This document shows, piece after piece, positions 44,728 through 53,419 of a DNA stretch of 64,000 bases. The DNA lies in contig NZ_CP034142.1 in NCBI RefSeq assembly GCF_003994855.1, forward strand, positions 2,604,001 through 2,668,000. Reading direction: 5' to 3'. Numbering within the stretch: position 1 is the stretch's first letter; each line of letters begins with the position of its first letter. The stretch is from Marinobacter sp. NP-4(2019). Its GTDB lineage: Bacteria > Pseudomonadota > Gammaproteobacteria > Pseudomonadales > Oleiphilaceae. A program made the translations under genes and the position numbers. Below the pieces are notes generated by a model. It did not search any database, had not been told where the DNA came from, and saw only the letters and a program-made list of their open reading frames with translations.

Positions 44728-46095
44728 ATGGAACTCACCGCCCTGACCGCCATTTCCCCCGTCGACGGACGTTATGGCAACAAAGTCAGCGTTTTCCGCG
44801 ATATTTTCAGTGAATACGGCCTGATTCGGAACCGGGTGACCGTCGAAATCCGCTGGTTGCAGAAACTGGCTGCCCACCCGGACGTACAGGAAGTGCCGGA
44901 ATTCTCCCCTGAGGCCAATGCGTTCCTGGATGAGATGATACGGGAATTCAGTCTGCCGGACGCCGAGCGCATCAAGGACATCGAACGCACCACCAACCAC
45001 GATGTCAAAGCCGTCGAGTATTTCATCAAGGAAAAAATCGCCGAGGTGCCGGAGCTGCACGCGGTTACCGAATTTGTGCATTTCGCCTGCACGTCCGAGG
45101 ACATCAACAACCTGTCCCACGCCCTGATGCTGCGGGAAGGACTGGATCACGGGCTGTTGCCCGCCATGGATCGCGTTGTCGACAAGCTGGCGCAGCTGGC
45201 CCATGACCACGCTGAACAACCAATGCTGTCCCGCACCCACGGGCAGACCGCATCCCCCTCCACGGTCGGCAAGGAACTGGCCAACGTGGTTTACCGTCTG
45301 CGCCGTCAGGTCAGTCAGGTACGGGCCACGGAACTGCTGGGCAAGATCAACGGCGCGGTGGGCAACTACAACGCTCACCTGTCTGCCTACCCGGGCATCA
45401 ACTGGGCCCAGAACGCCAAGGAATTCATTGAAAGCCTTGGCCTGGACTGGAATCCGTACACCACGCAGATCGAACCCCACGACTACATCGCCGAACTGTA
45501 CGACGCCATTGCCCGCTTCAACACCATCCTGATTGACCTGGACCGGGACATCTGGGGCTACATTTCCCTCGGTTACTTCAAACAGAAGACCGTGGAAGGC
45601 GAAGTGGGATCGTCCACCATGCCACACAAGGTCAATCCCATTGATTTCGAGAACTCGGAAGGCAACCTTGGCATCGCCAACGCCCTGTTCAGCCACCTGT
45701 CCGCCAAGCTGCCGATTTCACGCTGGCAGCGGGACCTGACCGATTCCACGGTGCTTCGCAACCTCGGTGTCGGGTTCGCCCACAGCCTGATTGCCTACGA
45801 AGCCACCCTGAAGGGACTGGGCAAGCTGGAGATCAACCCAGCGCGACTGGACGAAGATCTCGATCATGCATGGGAAGTATTGGCTGAACCGATCCAGACC
45901 GTGATGCGCCGCTATAATATCGAGAAGCCCTATGAAAAACTCAAGGCCCTGACCCGTGGCAAAGCCATGACTCCCGAAGTGATCAAGAACTTCGTGGAAA
46001 CCCTGGACATCCCGGACGCCGCGAAGGCCGACCTGCTGGCATTGACCCCGGGCTCCTATATCGGCAACGCTGTTGATCAGGCGCAAAACATCTGA
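44728..46095 (+). CDS. purB: Adenylosuccinate lyase
   Basis: 455 residues. The fumarase-superfamily signature GSSTMPHKVNP is near residue 295, the catalytic His is in SRTHGQTASP, and TSEDINN is conserved. It releases fumarate from adenylosuccinate and from the purine intermediate SAICAR, so it acts twice in AMP synthesis. GAGAGG precedes the ATG. It is the last gene of the block shared with E. coli. Confidence 0.98.
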   Translation: MELTALTAISPVDGRYGNKVSVFRDIFSEYGLIRNRVTVEIRWLQKLAAHPDVQEVPEFSPEANAFLDEMIREFSLPDAERIKDIERTTNHDVKAVEYFIKEKIAEVPELHAVTEFVHFACTSEDINNLSHALMLREGLDHGLLPAMDRVVDKLAQLAHDHAEQPMLSRTHGQTASPSTVGKELANVVYRLRRQVSQVRATELLGKINGAVGNYNAHLSAYPGINWAQNAKEFIESLGLDWNPYTTQIEPHDYIAELYDAIARFNTILIDLDRDIWGYISLGYFKQKTVEGEVGSSTMPHKVNPIDFENSEGNLGIANALFSHLSAKLPISRWQRDLTDSTVLRNLGVGFAHSLIAYEATLKGLGKLEINPARLDEDLDHAWEVLAEPIQTVMRRYNIEKPYEKLKALTRGKAMTPEVIKNFVETLDIPDAAKADLLALTPGSYIGNAVDQAQNI

Positions 46096-46112
46096 ACACA
46101 GGACACTGACCC

Positions 46113-47264
46113 ATGGACATGCTTGGCGGACTTTCGGCGGCGGACTTTCTCCGAGACTACTGGCAAAAGAAGCCTCTGGTGATCCGCCAGGCATTTCCCG
46201 GATTTCAGTGCCCGGTGTCAGCCGACGAACTGGCCGGGCTGGCCTGTGAAGAGGGCGTCGAATCCCGAATCGTGATTGAGAATGACAACGGCCAGCCCTG
46301 GCAGCTGCACAACGGGCCGTTCACCCCGGAACGTTTCAGCAACCTGCCAGAGCAGGACTGGACCCTGCTGGTTCAGGGGCTGGATCACTGGGTACCGGAC
46401 ATTGCCGACCTGCTGGACAATTTTCGCTTTGTGCCCAACTGGCGGCTGGATGACATCATGGCCAGCTACGCGCCGAAGGGTGGCAGCGTTGGCCCTCACT
46501 ACGATCAGTACGACGTTTTCCTACTCCAGGCCCAGGGCCATCGCCGCTGGACCTTTGGCGGGCACTGCGACCACACCACGCCCCGGGTGGAAGGTACCCC
46601 GCTGCGCATTCTTAGCAGTTGGGACGGGGAAGAAACCGTCACCCTGGCGCCCGGCGACATGCTTTATCTGCCACCCGGTATCGGTCATCACGGTATCGCC
46701 GAGGATGACTGCATCACCCTGTCCATCGGTTTCCGCGCCCCAACTGTTGATGACATCCTAACCGGCTTTACAGATTTCCTCTGTAGCCAGTCCGATGCCG
46801 CCGATCACCTTAACGATCCCGATCTCAGCGTTCAGGACAATCCGGGCATCATCGCTCCTGAGGTAATTGACCGCCTGGAGGGCGTTATTCGCGAAAAGCT
46901 GTCAGATCGCCGACAGCTTTCTCTCTGGTTTGGCCAGTACGCAACGGCCCCCAAGAGCATGGATATTGTCGTACCATCGGATGAGCCCATCGCGCCAGAG
47001 GTCTTCCGGGACCTGGTTCTCGAGGGCGCACAACTGCGCTGGAATGAAGGCTCCCGCTTTGCCTATCATGAACTTGGGGACGAAACCGCGCTGTTTGTCG
47101 ACGGCGAGCAGTATCTGCTGAAAGGCGACGCCCGCCCGCTGGCTCCCCTGCTGTGCGCAGGCGCCCTTATCGACATGGCAGCACTGACTCCCCTGATAGA
47201 TGATGAGGCACTCTGCGGCCTGCTCAGCAACTTGTACAATCAGGGATCCGTGTATTTCGAATGA
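46113..47264 (+). CDS. roxA: JmjC-domain ribosomal oxygenase (RoxA/YcfD-type L16 arginine hydroxylase)
   Basis: 383 residues. The cupin core carries the iron ligands as His and Asp in GPHYDQYDVF and His in GIGHHGIAED, and the 2-oxoglutarate-side Arg lies in the HRRWTF region. RDYWQKKPLVIRQAF at the N-terminus and a C-terminal winged-helix complete the family. It hydroxylates an arginine of ribosomal protein L16 using iron and 2-oxoglutarate. It starts 17 bases after purB and overlaps the GNAT gene by four bases, matching an order seen in other gammaproteobacteria. Confidence 0.92.
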   Translation: MDMLGGLSAADFLRDYWQKKPLVIRQAFPGFQCPVSADELAGLACEEGVESRIVIENDNGQPWQLHNGPFTPERFSNLPEQDWTLLVQGLDHWVPDIADLLDNFRFVPNWRLDDIMASYAPKGGSVGPHYDQYDVFLLQAQGHRRWTFGGHCDHTTPRVEGTPLRILSSWDGEETVTLAPGDMLYLPPGIGHHGIAEDDCITLSIGFRAPTVDDILTGFTDFLCSQSDAADHLNDPDLSVQDNPGIIAPEVIDRLEGVIREKLSDRRQLSLWFGQYATAPKSMDIVVPSDEPIAPEVFRDLVLEGAQLRWNEGSRFAYHELGDETALFVDGEQYLLKGDARPLAPLLCAGALIDMAALTPLIDDEALCGLLSNLYNQGSVYFE

Positions 47265-48223
47265 CCAGAATACGAATCCGCAAATACAGCTGGCAACTGG
47301 CACCACGAGACATCCGCGACATCCGCCAGCGCGTGTTTGTTGAAGAACAGAACGTCCCTCCCGAGCTGGAATGGGACGATACCGACGATATCGCTGATCA
47401 CTACCTGGCGGTCACCGGGGACAACGAGCCCGTCGGCGTTGCCCGACTCTTTTCCACTCTCGAAGAAACCGCTCATATAGGCCGTATGGCGGTGTTACCG
47501 GAGTTTCGTGGCAAGGGCGTGGGAGAGGCGCTGTTGCGACACCTGATCTCGGAGGCTTCCCGGTTCGGGGAACTGCAACTGTCGGCCCAGGAGCACGCCA
47601 TTTCCTTTTACCAGCGCTCCGGATTTCACGTGTGCTCCGATCTCTACGACGATGCCGGCATTCCGCATGTGGATATGCGCTGCCTGTCACCAGGACTGGT
47701 GGCGCCGGATACGAATCGGGAATATCCGATGATACTGGGAACGGACCGGGACAGCTGGCTGTTCGAATCCGAAGCTAATATGATCAGCCTGCTGGATTCC
47801 ATGACCGGCCAGGCCACACAGCGACTGTGGCTGTATGACCGGTTGCTGGAACACGATCTCTACGACAGGCTCCGTTTTCGCGAGCTATTGTCCGCCCTCG
47901 CCCGCCGCCACCGGCTCAGCGAAGTGCGCCTACTGATCCACGACGACAAACCGCTGGTCAAACGACGTCACCAGATCGTGGAGTTGATGAAACGCCTGCC
48001 GAGCCGAATTGAACTGAGGCTGGTCAACGATGATTACCCGATTGAAAACCAACCGTTCCTGCTGGCCGACCGGGAAGGAGTCGTCTATCGCCACAACTTC
48101 GACAAACCCGAAGGCTTTGCCAACTTTGCCGATGGTGGACGGGTCAAGCTTCTGGGAGAAGCCTTTCAGCGCATGTGGGACGCCAGCCGCAGCTCTCTGG
48201 AATTGAGAGAGCTACCGCTCTGA
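47261..48223 (+). CDS. GNAT acetyltransferase fused to an extra C-terminal domain
   Basis: 320 residues. Residues 1 to 150 are a GNAT fold: FVEEQNVPPELEWDD, the acetyl-CoA-binding RMAVLPEFRGKGVGEALL and the late ISFYQRSGFHV, closest to ElaA-type proteins. Residues 150 to 320 form a second domain with LLIHDDKPLVKRRHQIVELM and PFLLADREGVVYR, which resembles the phospholipase-D-like fold (a DUF7931-type region, from memory). Its role is unknown. It is co-translated with roxA, so a link to ribosome or translation modification is possible. It converges on a LysR gene, overlapping by 12 bases. Confidence 0.85.
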   Translation: MTRIRIRKYSWQLAPRDIRDIRQRVFVEEQNVPPELEWDDTDDIADHYLAVTGDNEPVGVARLFSTLEETAHIGRMAVLPEFRGKGVGEALLRHLISEASRFGELQLSAQEHAISFYQRSGFHVCSDLYDDAGIPHVDMRCLSPGLVAPDTNREYPMILGTDRDSWLFESEANMISLLDSMTGQATQRLWLYDRLLEHDLYDRLRFRELLSALARRHRLSEVRLLIHDDKPLVKRRHQIVELMKRLPSRIELRLVNDDYPIENQPFLLADREGVVYRHNFDKPEGFANFADGGRVKLLGEAFQRMWDASRSSLELRELPL

Positions 48224-49222
48224 ATGATAGACCTGTGGAATCTCCACAGACTCGAACTGTGCTCCGAACGGCGCGAACTCCGCATCCACTTCTTCCGCCA
48301 CTTCGGCGATCAGTTTTCTCAGCCATTGATGGTCCGCATTGTGTTGTAACAGCGGACTCCACGCCATCTTCAGTTCAAAAGGCGGAATCTCGAACGGTGG
48401 CACCTTGACCACCAGGTTGGGGTTATCTTTCTGTAACCAGGCCGCTCGGGATGGCAGGGTGGCAACGAGATCGTGCTGTTCCGCCAACAGCATGGCGACC
48501 TGATAATGCCGTGTAAAAACAGAAATCTGCCGCTTACGGCCCATCCGCGACAGGGCCTCGTCCACCCACCCCAACCTCTGGACGTCCTTAGGGTTCACGC
48601 CGACACCGACGCCGAAACCGGTTTTACTCACCCAGATATGACTGGCATCGAGATAGGTATCCAGGGTAAATGGTTGCCTGAGAATCGGATTCCGGGCGTT
48701 CATCAGGCAGGCGAAATATTCGATCCAGAGGGTTTTCTGGTGGAACGACTGCGGTATCTTGTCGAACCGGTTAATTGCCATATCCAGGCGACCCTGCTCG
48801 ACATCCAGAAAGCTGACGTCACTGGGTGTCAGCACATCCAGGGTCACATGGGGTGCTTCCTGACGAATGCGCCGTAATACCCGTGGCATCAGGCAGGACT
48901 CTGCATAGTCACTGGCCATGATGCGAAACACCCGCTGACTCTCCATGGCCGAGAACGGTGTCTTTTCCTGCACTGCCTGCTCAATATCCGAGAGAATACT
49001 GCGCACCAGAGGCTGCAACTCCCGAGCACGTTCCGTAGCCGACATGCCTTCACTGGTGCGCACCAGCAGGGGATCTCCGAACACATCCCGCAACCGGCGC
49101 AGGCCGTTGCTCATGGCCGGCTGGGTGATCCCCAGGTGGTTAGCGGCTTTCGTCACATTCCGCTCCCTGAGGAGCACATCGAGATACACAAGCAGGTTCA
49201 GGTCGACCCGGGAAATATCCAT
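48212..49222 (-). CDS. LysR family transcriptional regulator
   Basis: 336 residues. The N-terminal winged helix-turn-helix (about 5 to 65) contains VTKAANHLGITQPAMSNGLR, and the C-terminal periplasmic-protein-like domain senses a ligand. The VDLNLLVYLDVLLRERNV start and the domain pattern are like the NodD/LeuO-type branch. A 232-base gap separates it from a divergent operon, so it may regulate that operon (a membrane-anchored protein and hybrid kinase), or only itself. The ligand and targets are unknown. Confidence 0.9.
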   Translation of the reverse strand: MDISRVDLNLLVYLDVLLRERNVTKAANHLGITQPAMSNGLRRLRDVFGDPLLVRTSEGMSATERARELQPLVRSILSDIEQAVQEKTPFSAMESQRVFRIMASDYAESCLMPRVLRRIRQEAPHVTLDVLTPSDVSFLDVEQGRLDMAINRFDKIPQSFHQKTLWIEYFACLMNARNPILRQPFTLDTYLDASHIWVSKTGFGVGVGVNPKDVQRLGWVDEALSRMGRKRQISVFTRHYQVAMLLAEQHDLVATLPSRAAWLQKDNPNLVVKVPPFEIPPFELKMAWSPLLQHNADHQWLRKLIAEVAEEVDAEFAPFGAQFESVEIPQVYHSER

Positions 49223-49454
49223 TCAACACTCCAAATAACCCGGCACCATCGACGCGGAACCGGAGACATTCACCCTGACAATGTACATCATAATAACAAT
49301 TCATGAAATAAATATAACCGGAGACACTTTCACATTTCTAAACGGAATCGATTCGGGTTTTCTGCTAATCTTTCGGGTACTTGCTGAATCACTGTGATTT
49401 TTATGGCCGGATAACACCACCTCATGGCCAGAAACCGGAGTCGTTACCGATAAC

Positions 49455-50231
49455 ATGAATACCACTACGATCGTCCTGATACTTGCAGCCATCGTTACCG
49501 TCTCTATTCTCATTATCGTCGGTAGCCAGATGCGGGAGCGCGCCCGGATTGAACGGGCACGGCGAATGACGTCCCAGGAAGATCAGTACAATCGTGCTCA
49601 CCGGCTACTCAATGAGATACCTGGCCAATACCTGACCCCGGATCTCAAGCTCCTGCTGATCAAACGCATGGAGGAAGCTTGCCAGGAACTGAGTGCACTT
49701 AAATCCAGCCTCCCGGTCAAGCAGTGGCTGGAAGCCACCCGGCAACTGAAGAACGCCGTGCTCGAGAACAATGACAATCGGCCGCCAGTAAAAATCGACT
49801 CCCCGGAAAAATCAAATTACGTCAAAGAGTTGCTGCAAAGCCTGTTCAAAATGATTGAAGGCATGCACAAGGCAGGAAAACTCGACAATTCAACCGCCAA
49901 AAAAAACCTGAAATATGTGCTGTTCCTGGTTCACAAGACCCACGCCGACCTCCATGTGTTCCAGGCAAGAGACTACGTACGGCAGAACCAGATTCGCAAG
50001 GCTATCCATGCCTACCACCTTGCCAGCACCGAAATGGGCAAGTCCCGCGATAATCCCCTGGCCATGAAAGCCGTAAAAAGCTTCCGCACACGTATCAAGG
50101 AACTTGAAGCGATGGGGCCGGAGAACAACAAAGGCTCCAGCCCGCAGGAAGGGCAGTCAAAACTGGATCGGGAGTGGGATACGTTTCTCCATGATGACGA
50201 ATGGAAGAAAAAGGCTGACTATGACGATTAA
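49455..50231 (+). CDS. Uncharacterised membrane-anchored helical protein
   Basis: 258 residues. One N-terminal membrane helix (about 5 to 24, IVLILAAIVTVSILIIVGS) is followed by a long, strongly helical and charged soluble part, with helix-pair segments LLNEIPGQYLTPDLKLLLIKRM and, near 170 to 225, RDYVRQNQIRKAIHAYHLAS, which looks like a TPR-type repeat. The end is acidic and Lys-rich. No enzyme motif is seen. I do not recognise a family. It lies 58 bases before a hybrid histidine kinase, suggesting co-expression. Confidence 0.7.
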   Translation: MNTTTIVLILAAIVTVSILIIVGSQMRERARIERARRMTSQEDQYNRAHRLLNEIPGQYLTPDLKLLLIKRMEEACQELSALKSSLPVKQWLEATRQLKNAVLENNDNRPPVKIDSPEKSNYVKELLQSLFKMIEGMHKAGKLDNSTAKKNLKYVLFLVHKTHADLHVFQARDYVRQNQIRKAIHAYHLASTEMGKSRDNPLAMKAVKSFRTRIKELEAMGPENNKGSSPQEGQSKLDREWDTFLHDDEWKKKADYDD

Positions 50232-50289
50232 CCCGATGCTTGCCAGTCAGTCCTGACAAGCCCTCCTCAGACAAGGATTGTGAACACTG

Positions 50290-52287
50290 GTGACTAGGCT
50301 ATTCCGAAAACGCCTTTCATTTCGCCTGACCCGGGATACGGTATTGCTGGCCATGGCACTGGGACTGGCTCTGAATATGGTTCAGGTCACCCTGGACTTT
50401 TTCAGTGCCCGCGAGTCCATGGAGAAGGAAATTCGTGCACTTATCGAAATCAGCCACAGCCCCGCATCACAGATCGCCTACAATATAGACGTTCGACTGG
50501 CCGAAGAACTGCTTGATGGCCTGCTCCGGCACCCGGCCACCATTGACGCCAGGATCGTCGACAATGACGGCCACACCATGGCCGCCGCCAGCACAAGCAG
50601 TCCAACGTCCCCATATCGGTGGATCAGCGACGCTCTCTTCGGAGCAAGCCGCACCTTCAGTGACGAGCTGAGGGTCAAGCAGTTGGAGGACCTTCCGTTA
50701 GGTACCCTGAACGTCACCATAGATACCTATCACTACGGGTTGCTGTTTCTCCAGCGAGCCACTTATACGCTGGTCAGTGGTTTCTTCAAAAGTCTGATCC
50801 TCTCTATTGCACTGCTGGGGATTTTCTATTTCGTCCTCACCCGCCCGATGATGAATGTTATCAACGCACTCAGTCGCGTTCAGGCCGAAACACCGGAGAA
50901 GGTGCGCCTGCCGATTCCCGCCAATCATCAGGAAGATGAAATCGGCGCCATGGTCGGCATCATAAACCAGCACCTGACCACCATTGACACCAGTCTGGAA
51001 CAACTCCGCCAGGCTGAAAGCTCCATGAAGAATTATTCCACACAGCTGGAACGGGAAGTCGAGGACCGCACGCGGGAAATTTCCGAGAAAAACACGGCAC
51101 TCCAGCGGGGTAACCGGGCTTTGGTCAAGGCCAAAGAAGACGCTGTCCGCCGGGCGAGATCGCGGGCCAACTTCCTGGCCAGCATGAGTCATGAGATACG
51201 CACGCCGCTCAATGGTGTGCTGGGAATGCTGGGCCTGGCCCTGGAAGGCGATCTCGATCAGGAGCAGCGCAATCGCCTTGAAATCGCTTTCACCGCCGGG
51301 CAGAGCCTGCTTGGGCTACTGAACGACATTCTCGACATTTCCAAAGTTGAAGCCGGAAAACTGAGCCTGGAGAACATTCCGTTCAGCGTTAAAAACCTGA
51401 TCCAGGAATGCGCCACACTCCATGCTCAACAGGCCAGCACAAAAAAGATTGAATTACACACCGACATTGACCCGGAACTGCCTGACATGTTCCTGGGTGA
51501 TCCGACCCGTACGCGCCAGGTGCTCAACAATCTGCTCAGCAATGCCATCAAGTTTACCGAGAAAGGCAGTGTCAGGATCCATGCAGCCCGTTTTGGAGGC
51601 AACCTCCGGATTGATGTCATGGATACCGGCATCGGTATGTCAAAAGAAGGCCTGCACCGGATTTTCTCTCCCTTCTCGCAGGCGGATACCGACACCACGC
51701 GCCTGTACGGCGGGACCGGATTGGGGCTGACACTGTGCCGCCAATTGGTGGAACGGATGCACGGCCAGATACTGGTGGATTCGGAAATCGGCCAGGGCAC
51801 TCACTTCACGGTGACCCTCCCGCTACCGGTCTACGCGCAGTACGCCCAACAGCCGGTAGAGTCCCCCCCCGTCGAAGAGACCGCCGCACCGATCGAAGGC
51901 CTGAATATCCTGTTGGTGGAGGATAATCAGGTCAATCAACTGGTGGCCAGCAGCTTGCTGAAAAAACTGGGCCACTCAGTCGACCTTGCAGAGAACGGCA
52001 AGCAGGCTTTGGAAGCCCTTGAAAACAAGAGTTACGACCTGGTATTGATGGATTGTCAGATGCCGGTCATGGACGGTTATGAAGCAACTCAGAAAATTCG
52101 GGAAAACCCGAAGTGGCAAACACTGCCGATAATCGCGGTAACCGCAAACGTCATGCAGGGAGACCGGGAAGACTGTCTGGCCTCCGGCATGAACGACTAC
52201 ATCACCAAACCCTACAATCGTAACGACCTGAAGACCGCTATCGAGCGCTGGGCGCCTGACTCTCCAACTGAGCCAGGACCGACCTGA
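50290..52287 (+). CDS. Hybrid sensor histidine kinase/response regulator
   Basis: 665 residues from a GTG at 50290. Membrane helices at about 16 to 38 and 164 to 184 enclose a periplasmic sensor of roughly 125 residues. A HAMP-like linker and coiled coil lead to HisKA with the phospho-acceptor His301 in MSHEIRTP, then an ATPase domain with N-box NNLLSNAIKF and G-boxes DTGIGMS and GGTGLGLTL. The C-terminal receiver has LLVEDNQVN and the acceptor Asp588 in MDCQMPVMDG. There is no histidine phosphotransfer domain, so a separate Hpt and regulator are needed. The signal is unknown; the preceding gene may be a partner. Confidence 0.92.
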   Translation: MTRLFRKRLSFRLTRDTVLLAMALGLALNMVQVTLDFFSARESMEKEIRALIEISHSPASQIAYNIDVRLAEELLDGLLRHPATIDARIVDNDGHTMAAASTSSPTSPYRWISDALFGASRTFSDELRVKQLEDLPLGTLNVTIDTYHYGLLFLQRATYTLVSGFFKSLILSIALLGIFYFVLTRPMMNVINALSRVQAETPEKVRLPIPANHQEDEIGAMVGIINQHLTTIDTSLEQLRQAESSMKNYSTQLEREVEDRTREISEKNTALQRGNRALVKAKEDAVRRARSRANFLASMSHEIRTPLNGVLGMLGLALEGDLDQEQRNRLEIAFTAGQSLLGLLNDILDISKVEAGKLSLENIPFSVKNLIQECATLHAQQASTKKIELHTDIDPELPDMFLGDPTRTRQVLNNLLSNAIKFTEKGSVRIHAARFGGNLRIDVMDTGIGMSKEGLHRIFSPFSQADTDTTRLYGGTGLGLTLCRQLVERMHGQILVDSEIGQGTHFTVTLPLPVYAQYAQQPVESPPVEETAAPIEGLNILLVEDNQVNQLVASSLLKKLGHSVDLAENGKQALEALENKSYDLVLMDCQMPVMDGYEATQKIRENPKWQTLPIIAVTANVMQGDREDCLASGMNDYITKPYNRNDLKTAIERWAPDSPTEPGPT

Positions 52288-52705
52288 GCTCATCCCTGAG
52301 CGCCATCAGGCGGTCAGGGTCCACACCGGTGCTGCACAAAAGACGGCCAGGAATTGACCTCGCCCGCTCCCGCATCGCCAAACCGGCGGTGGTGGCGGCA
52401 ACCGTCACCACCCGCTCATCCTCGGCACTGCGCTGGCGGCTGACCAGTCCCCGCTCTTCGAGGCGCTTTAACAGCGGTGTAAGTGTGCCGGAATCCAGCC
52501 TGAGGCGTTCCCCCAGACCGGACACGCGCACAACGTCGACCGCAGCGGCCGCCTCCCACAGCACCAACATCACCAGGTACTGTGGGTAGGTCAACCCCAA
52601 CTCAGTCAACAGTGGCCTGTAGCGGGCCGTCACCGCCCGGTTCGCCGCATACAGCGCAAAGCAGAGCTGGTTGTCCAGGGCGAGAATGTCGTCTGTCTTA
52701 GCCAT
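52238..52705 (-). CDS. ospR: MarR family peroxide-sensing regulator (OspR/OhrR type)
   Basis: About 155 residues from the ATG at 52705; a GTG just before it is also in frame. The winged-helix core contains LTYPQYLVMLVLWE and LERRGL-like KRLEERGLVSRQRS. The Cys in NQLCFALYAANRA near residue 15 matches the reactive Cys of OhrR and OspR, and a Tyr follows at the same spacing. The gene overlaps the end of the kinase gene and directly follows gpx, the same order as P. aeruginosa ospR-gpx. It should release DNA when its Cys is oxidised. A fitting palindrome lies in the gpx promoter. Confidence 0.88.
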   Translation of the reverse strand: MAKTDDILALDNQLCFALYAANRAVTARYRPLLTELGLTYPQYLVMLVLWEAAAAVDVVRVSGLGERLRLDSGTLTPLLKRLEERGLVSRQRSAEDERVVTVAATTAGLAMRERARSIPGRLLCSTGVDPDRLMALRDELRSVLAQLESQAPSAR

Positions 52706-52708
52706 CAC

Positions 52709-53191
52709 TCACAGCAGCTTTTCGATATCGGCGCGGATGGCTTCCGGTTTGGTGGTGGGTGGATAACGACGGATTACCTGCCCTTCCCGGTTAACCAGGA
52801 ACTTGGTGAAGTTCCACTTAACTTTCTCGGACCCCATTACGCCAGTGGCCTCTTTCTTGAGAAAGCGATAAAGCGGGTGAGTCCCCGAGCCGTTGACTTC
52901 GATCTTGGAAAACATCGGGAAATCAACACCATAATTGACACTGCAGAACTGGCTGATGGCGCCTTCATCCGCCGGGTCCTGATTCATGAACTGATTGCAC
53001 GGAAACCCCAGTACCATCAGCCCCTTGTCACCCAACTCACTGTACAGCTCCTGCAATCCCTCGAACTGGGGAGTAAACCCACACTTGCTGGCCGTATTTA
53101 CAATAAGCAGAACCTTGCCCTTGTACTCCGCCATGTCATGTTCGTTGCCCTGAATATCCTGAACCTTGAAATCGTAGATACTGTCGGTCAT
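52709..53191 (-). CDS. gpx: Glutathione peroxidase
   Basis: 160 residues. The active site is Cys in TASKCGFTPQ (a Cys, not selenocysteine, form), with the Gln in GFPCNQFMNQDP and the Trp in KWNFTKFLV as partner residues; a second Cys in that same segment may take part in thioredoxin-type recycling. It reduces peroxides, most likely using thioredoxin rather than glutathione in such proteins. It is transcribed before ospR and controlled by the palindrome at 53220-53233. Confidence 0.93.
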   Translation of the reverse strand: MTDSIYDFKVQDIQGNEHDMAEYKGKVLLIVNTASKCGFTPQFEGLQELYSELGDKGLMVLGFPCNQFMNQDPADEGAISQFCSVNYGVDFPMFSKIEVNGSGTHPLYRFLKKEATGVMGSEKVKWNFTKFLVNREGQVIRRYPPTTKPEAIRADIEKLL

Positions 53192-53219
53192 TTCTCTTCC
53201 CTTGCATTTTGATCAATTA

Positions 53220-53233
53220 TATTGTGCACAATA
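53220..53233. promoter_or_regulatory. Probable OspR/OhrR operator overlapping the gpx -10 box
   Basis: TATTGTGCACAATA is a perfect 14-base palindrome 28 bases before the gpx start. On the minus strand a perfect TATAAT (plus positions 53216-53221) overlaps one end, so a bound repressor would block the promoter. OhrR-type sites share the pattern of AT-rich arms around TTG-CAA. A clear -35 box was not found. Confidence 0.7.
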
Positions 53234-53419
53234 CAACACCCTGCTGAGAATGTCTCGGTTACTGGCCAAATCTACAGACGGGATGAACTTGTCACCATAA
53301 ATCTCCATGATTAAGCCACAATTCATCACAATTGACCTGTTGCCGGGCGGCCATGCTCCGCTAGAATACAGGCTTGTCGTTTTGATTTACTGATACAAGG
53401 TTAAGGAAACCCGGGTCCT

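Noticed and set aside
52709..53191. Selenocysteine form of glutathione peroxidase
   Set aside because: The active-site codon is a normal Cys and there is no in-frame UGA.
53192..53419. Possible msrB remnant between gpx and alaA
   Set aside because: In P. aeruginosa an msrB gene is near here, but no frame in this gap shows a methionine sulfoxide reductase motif.
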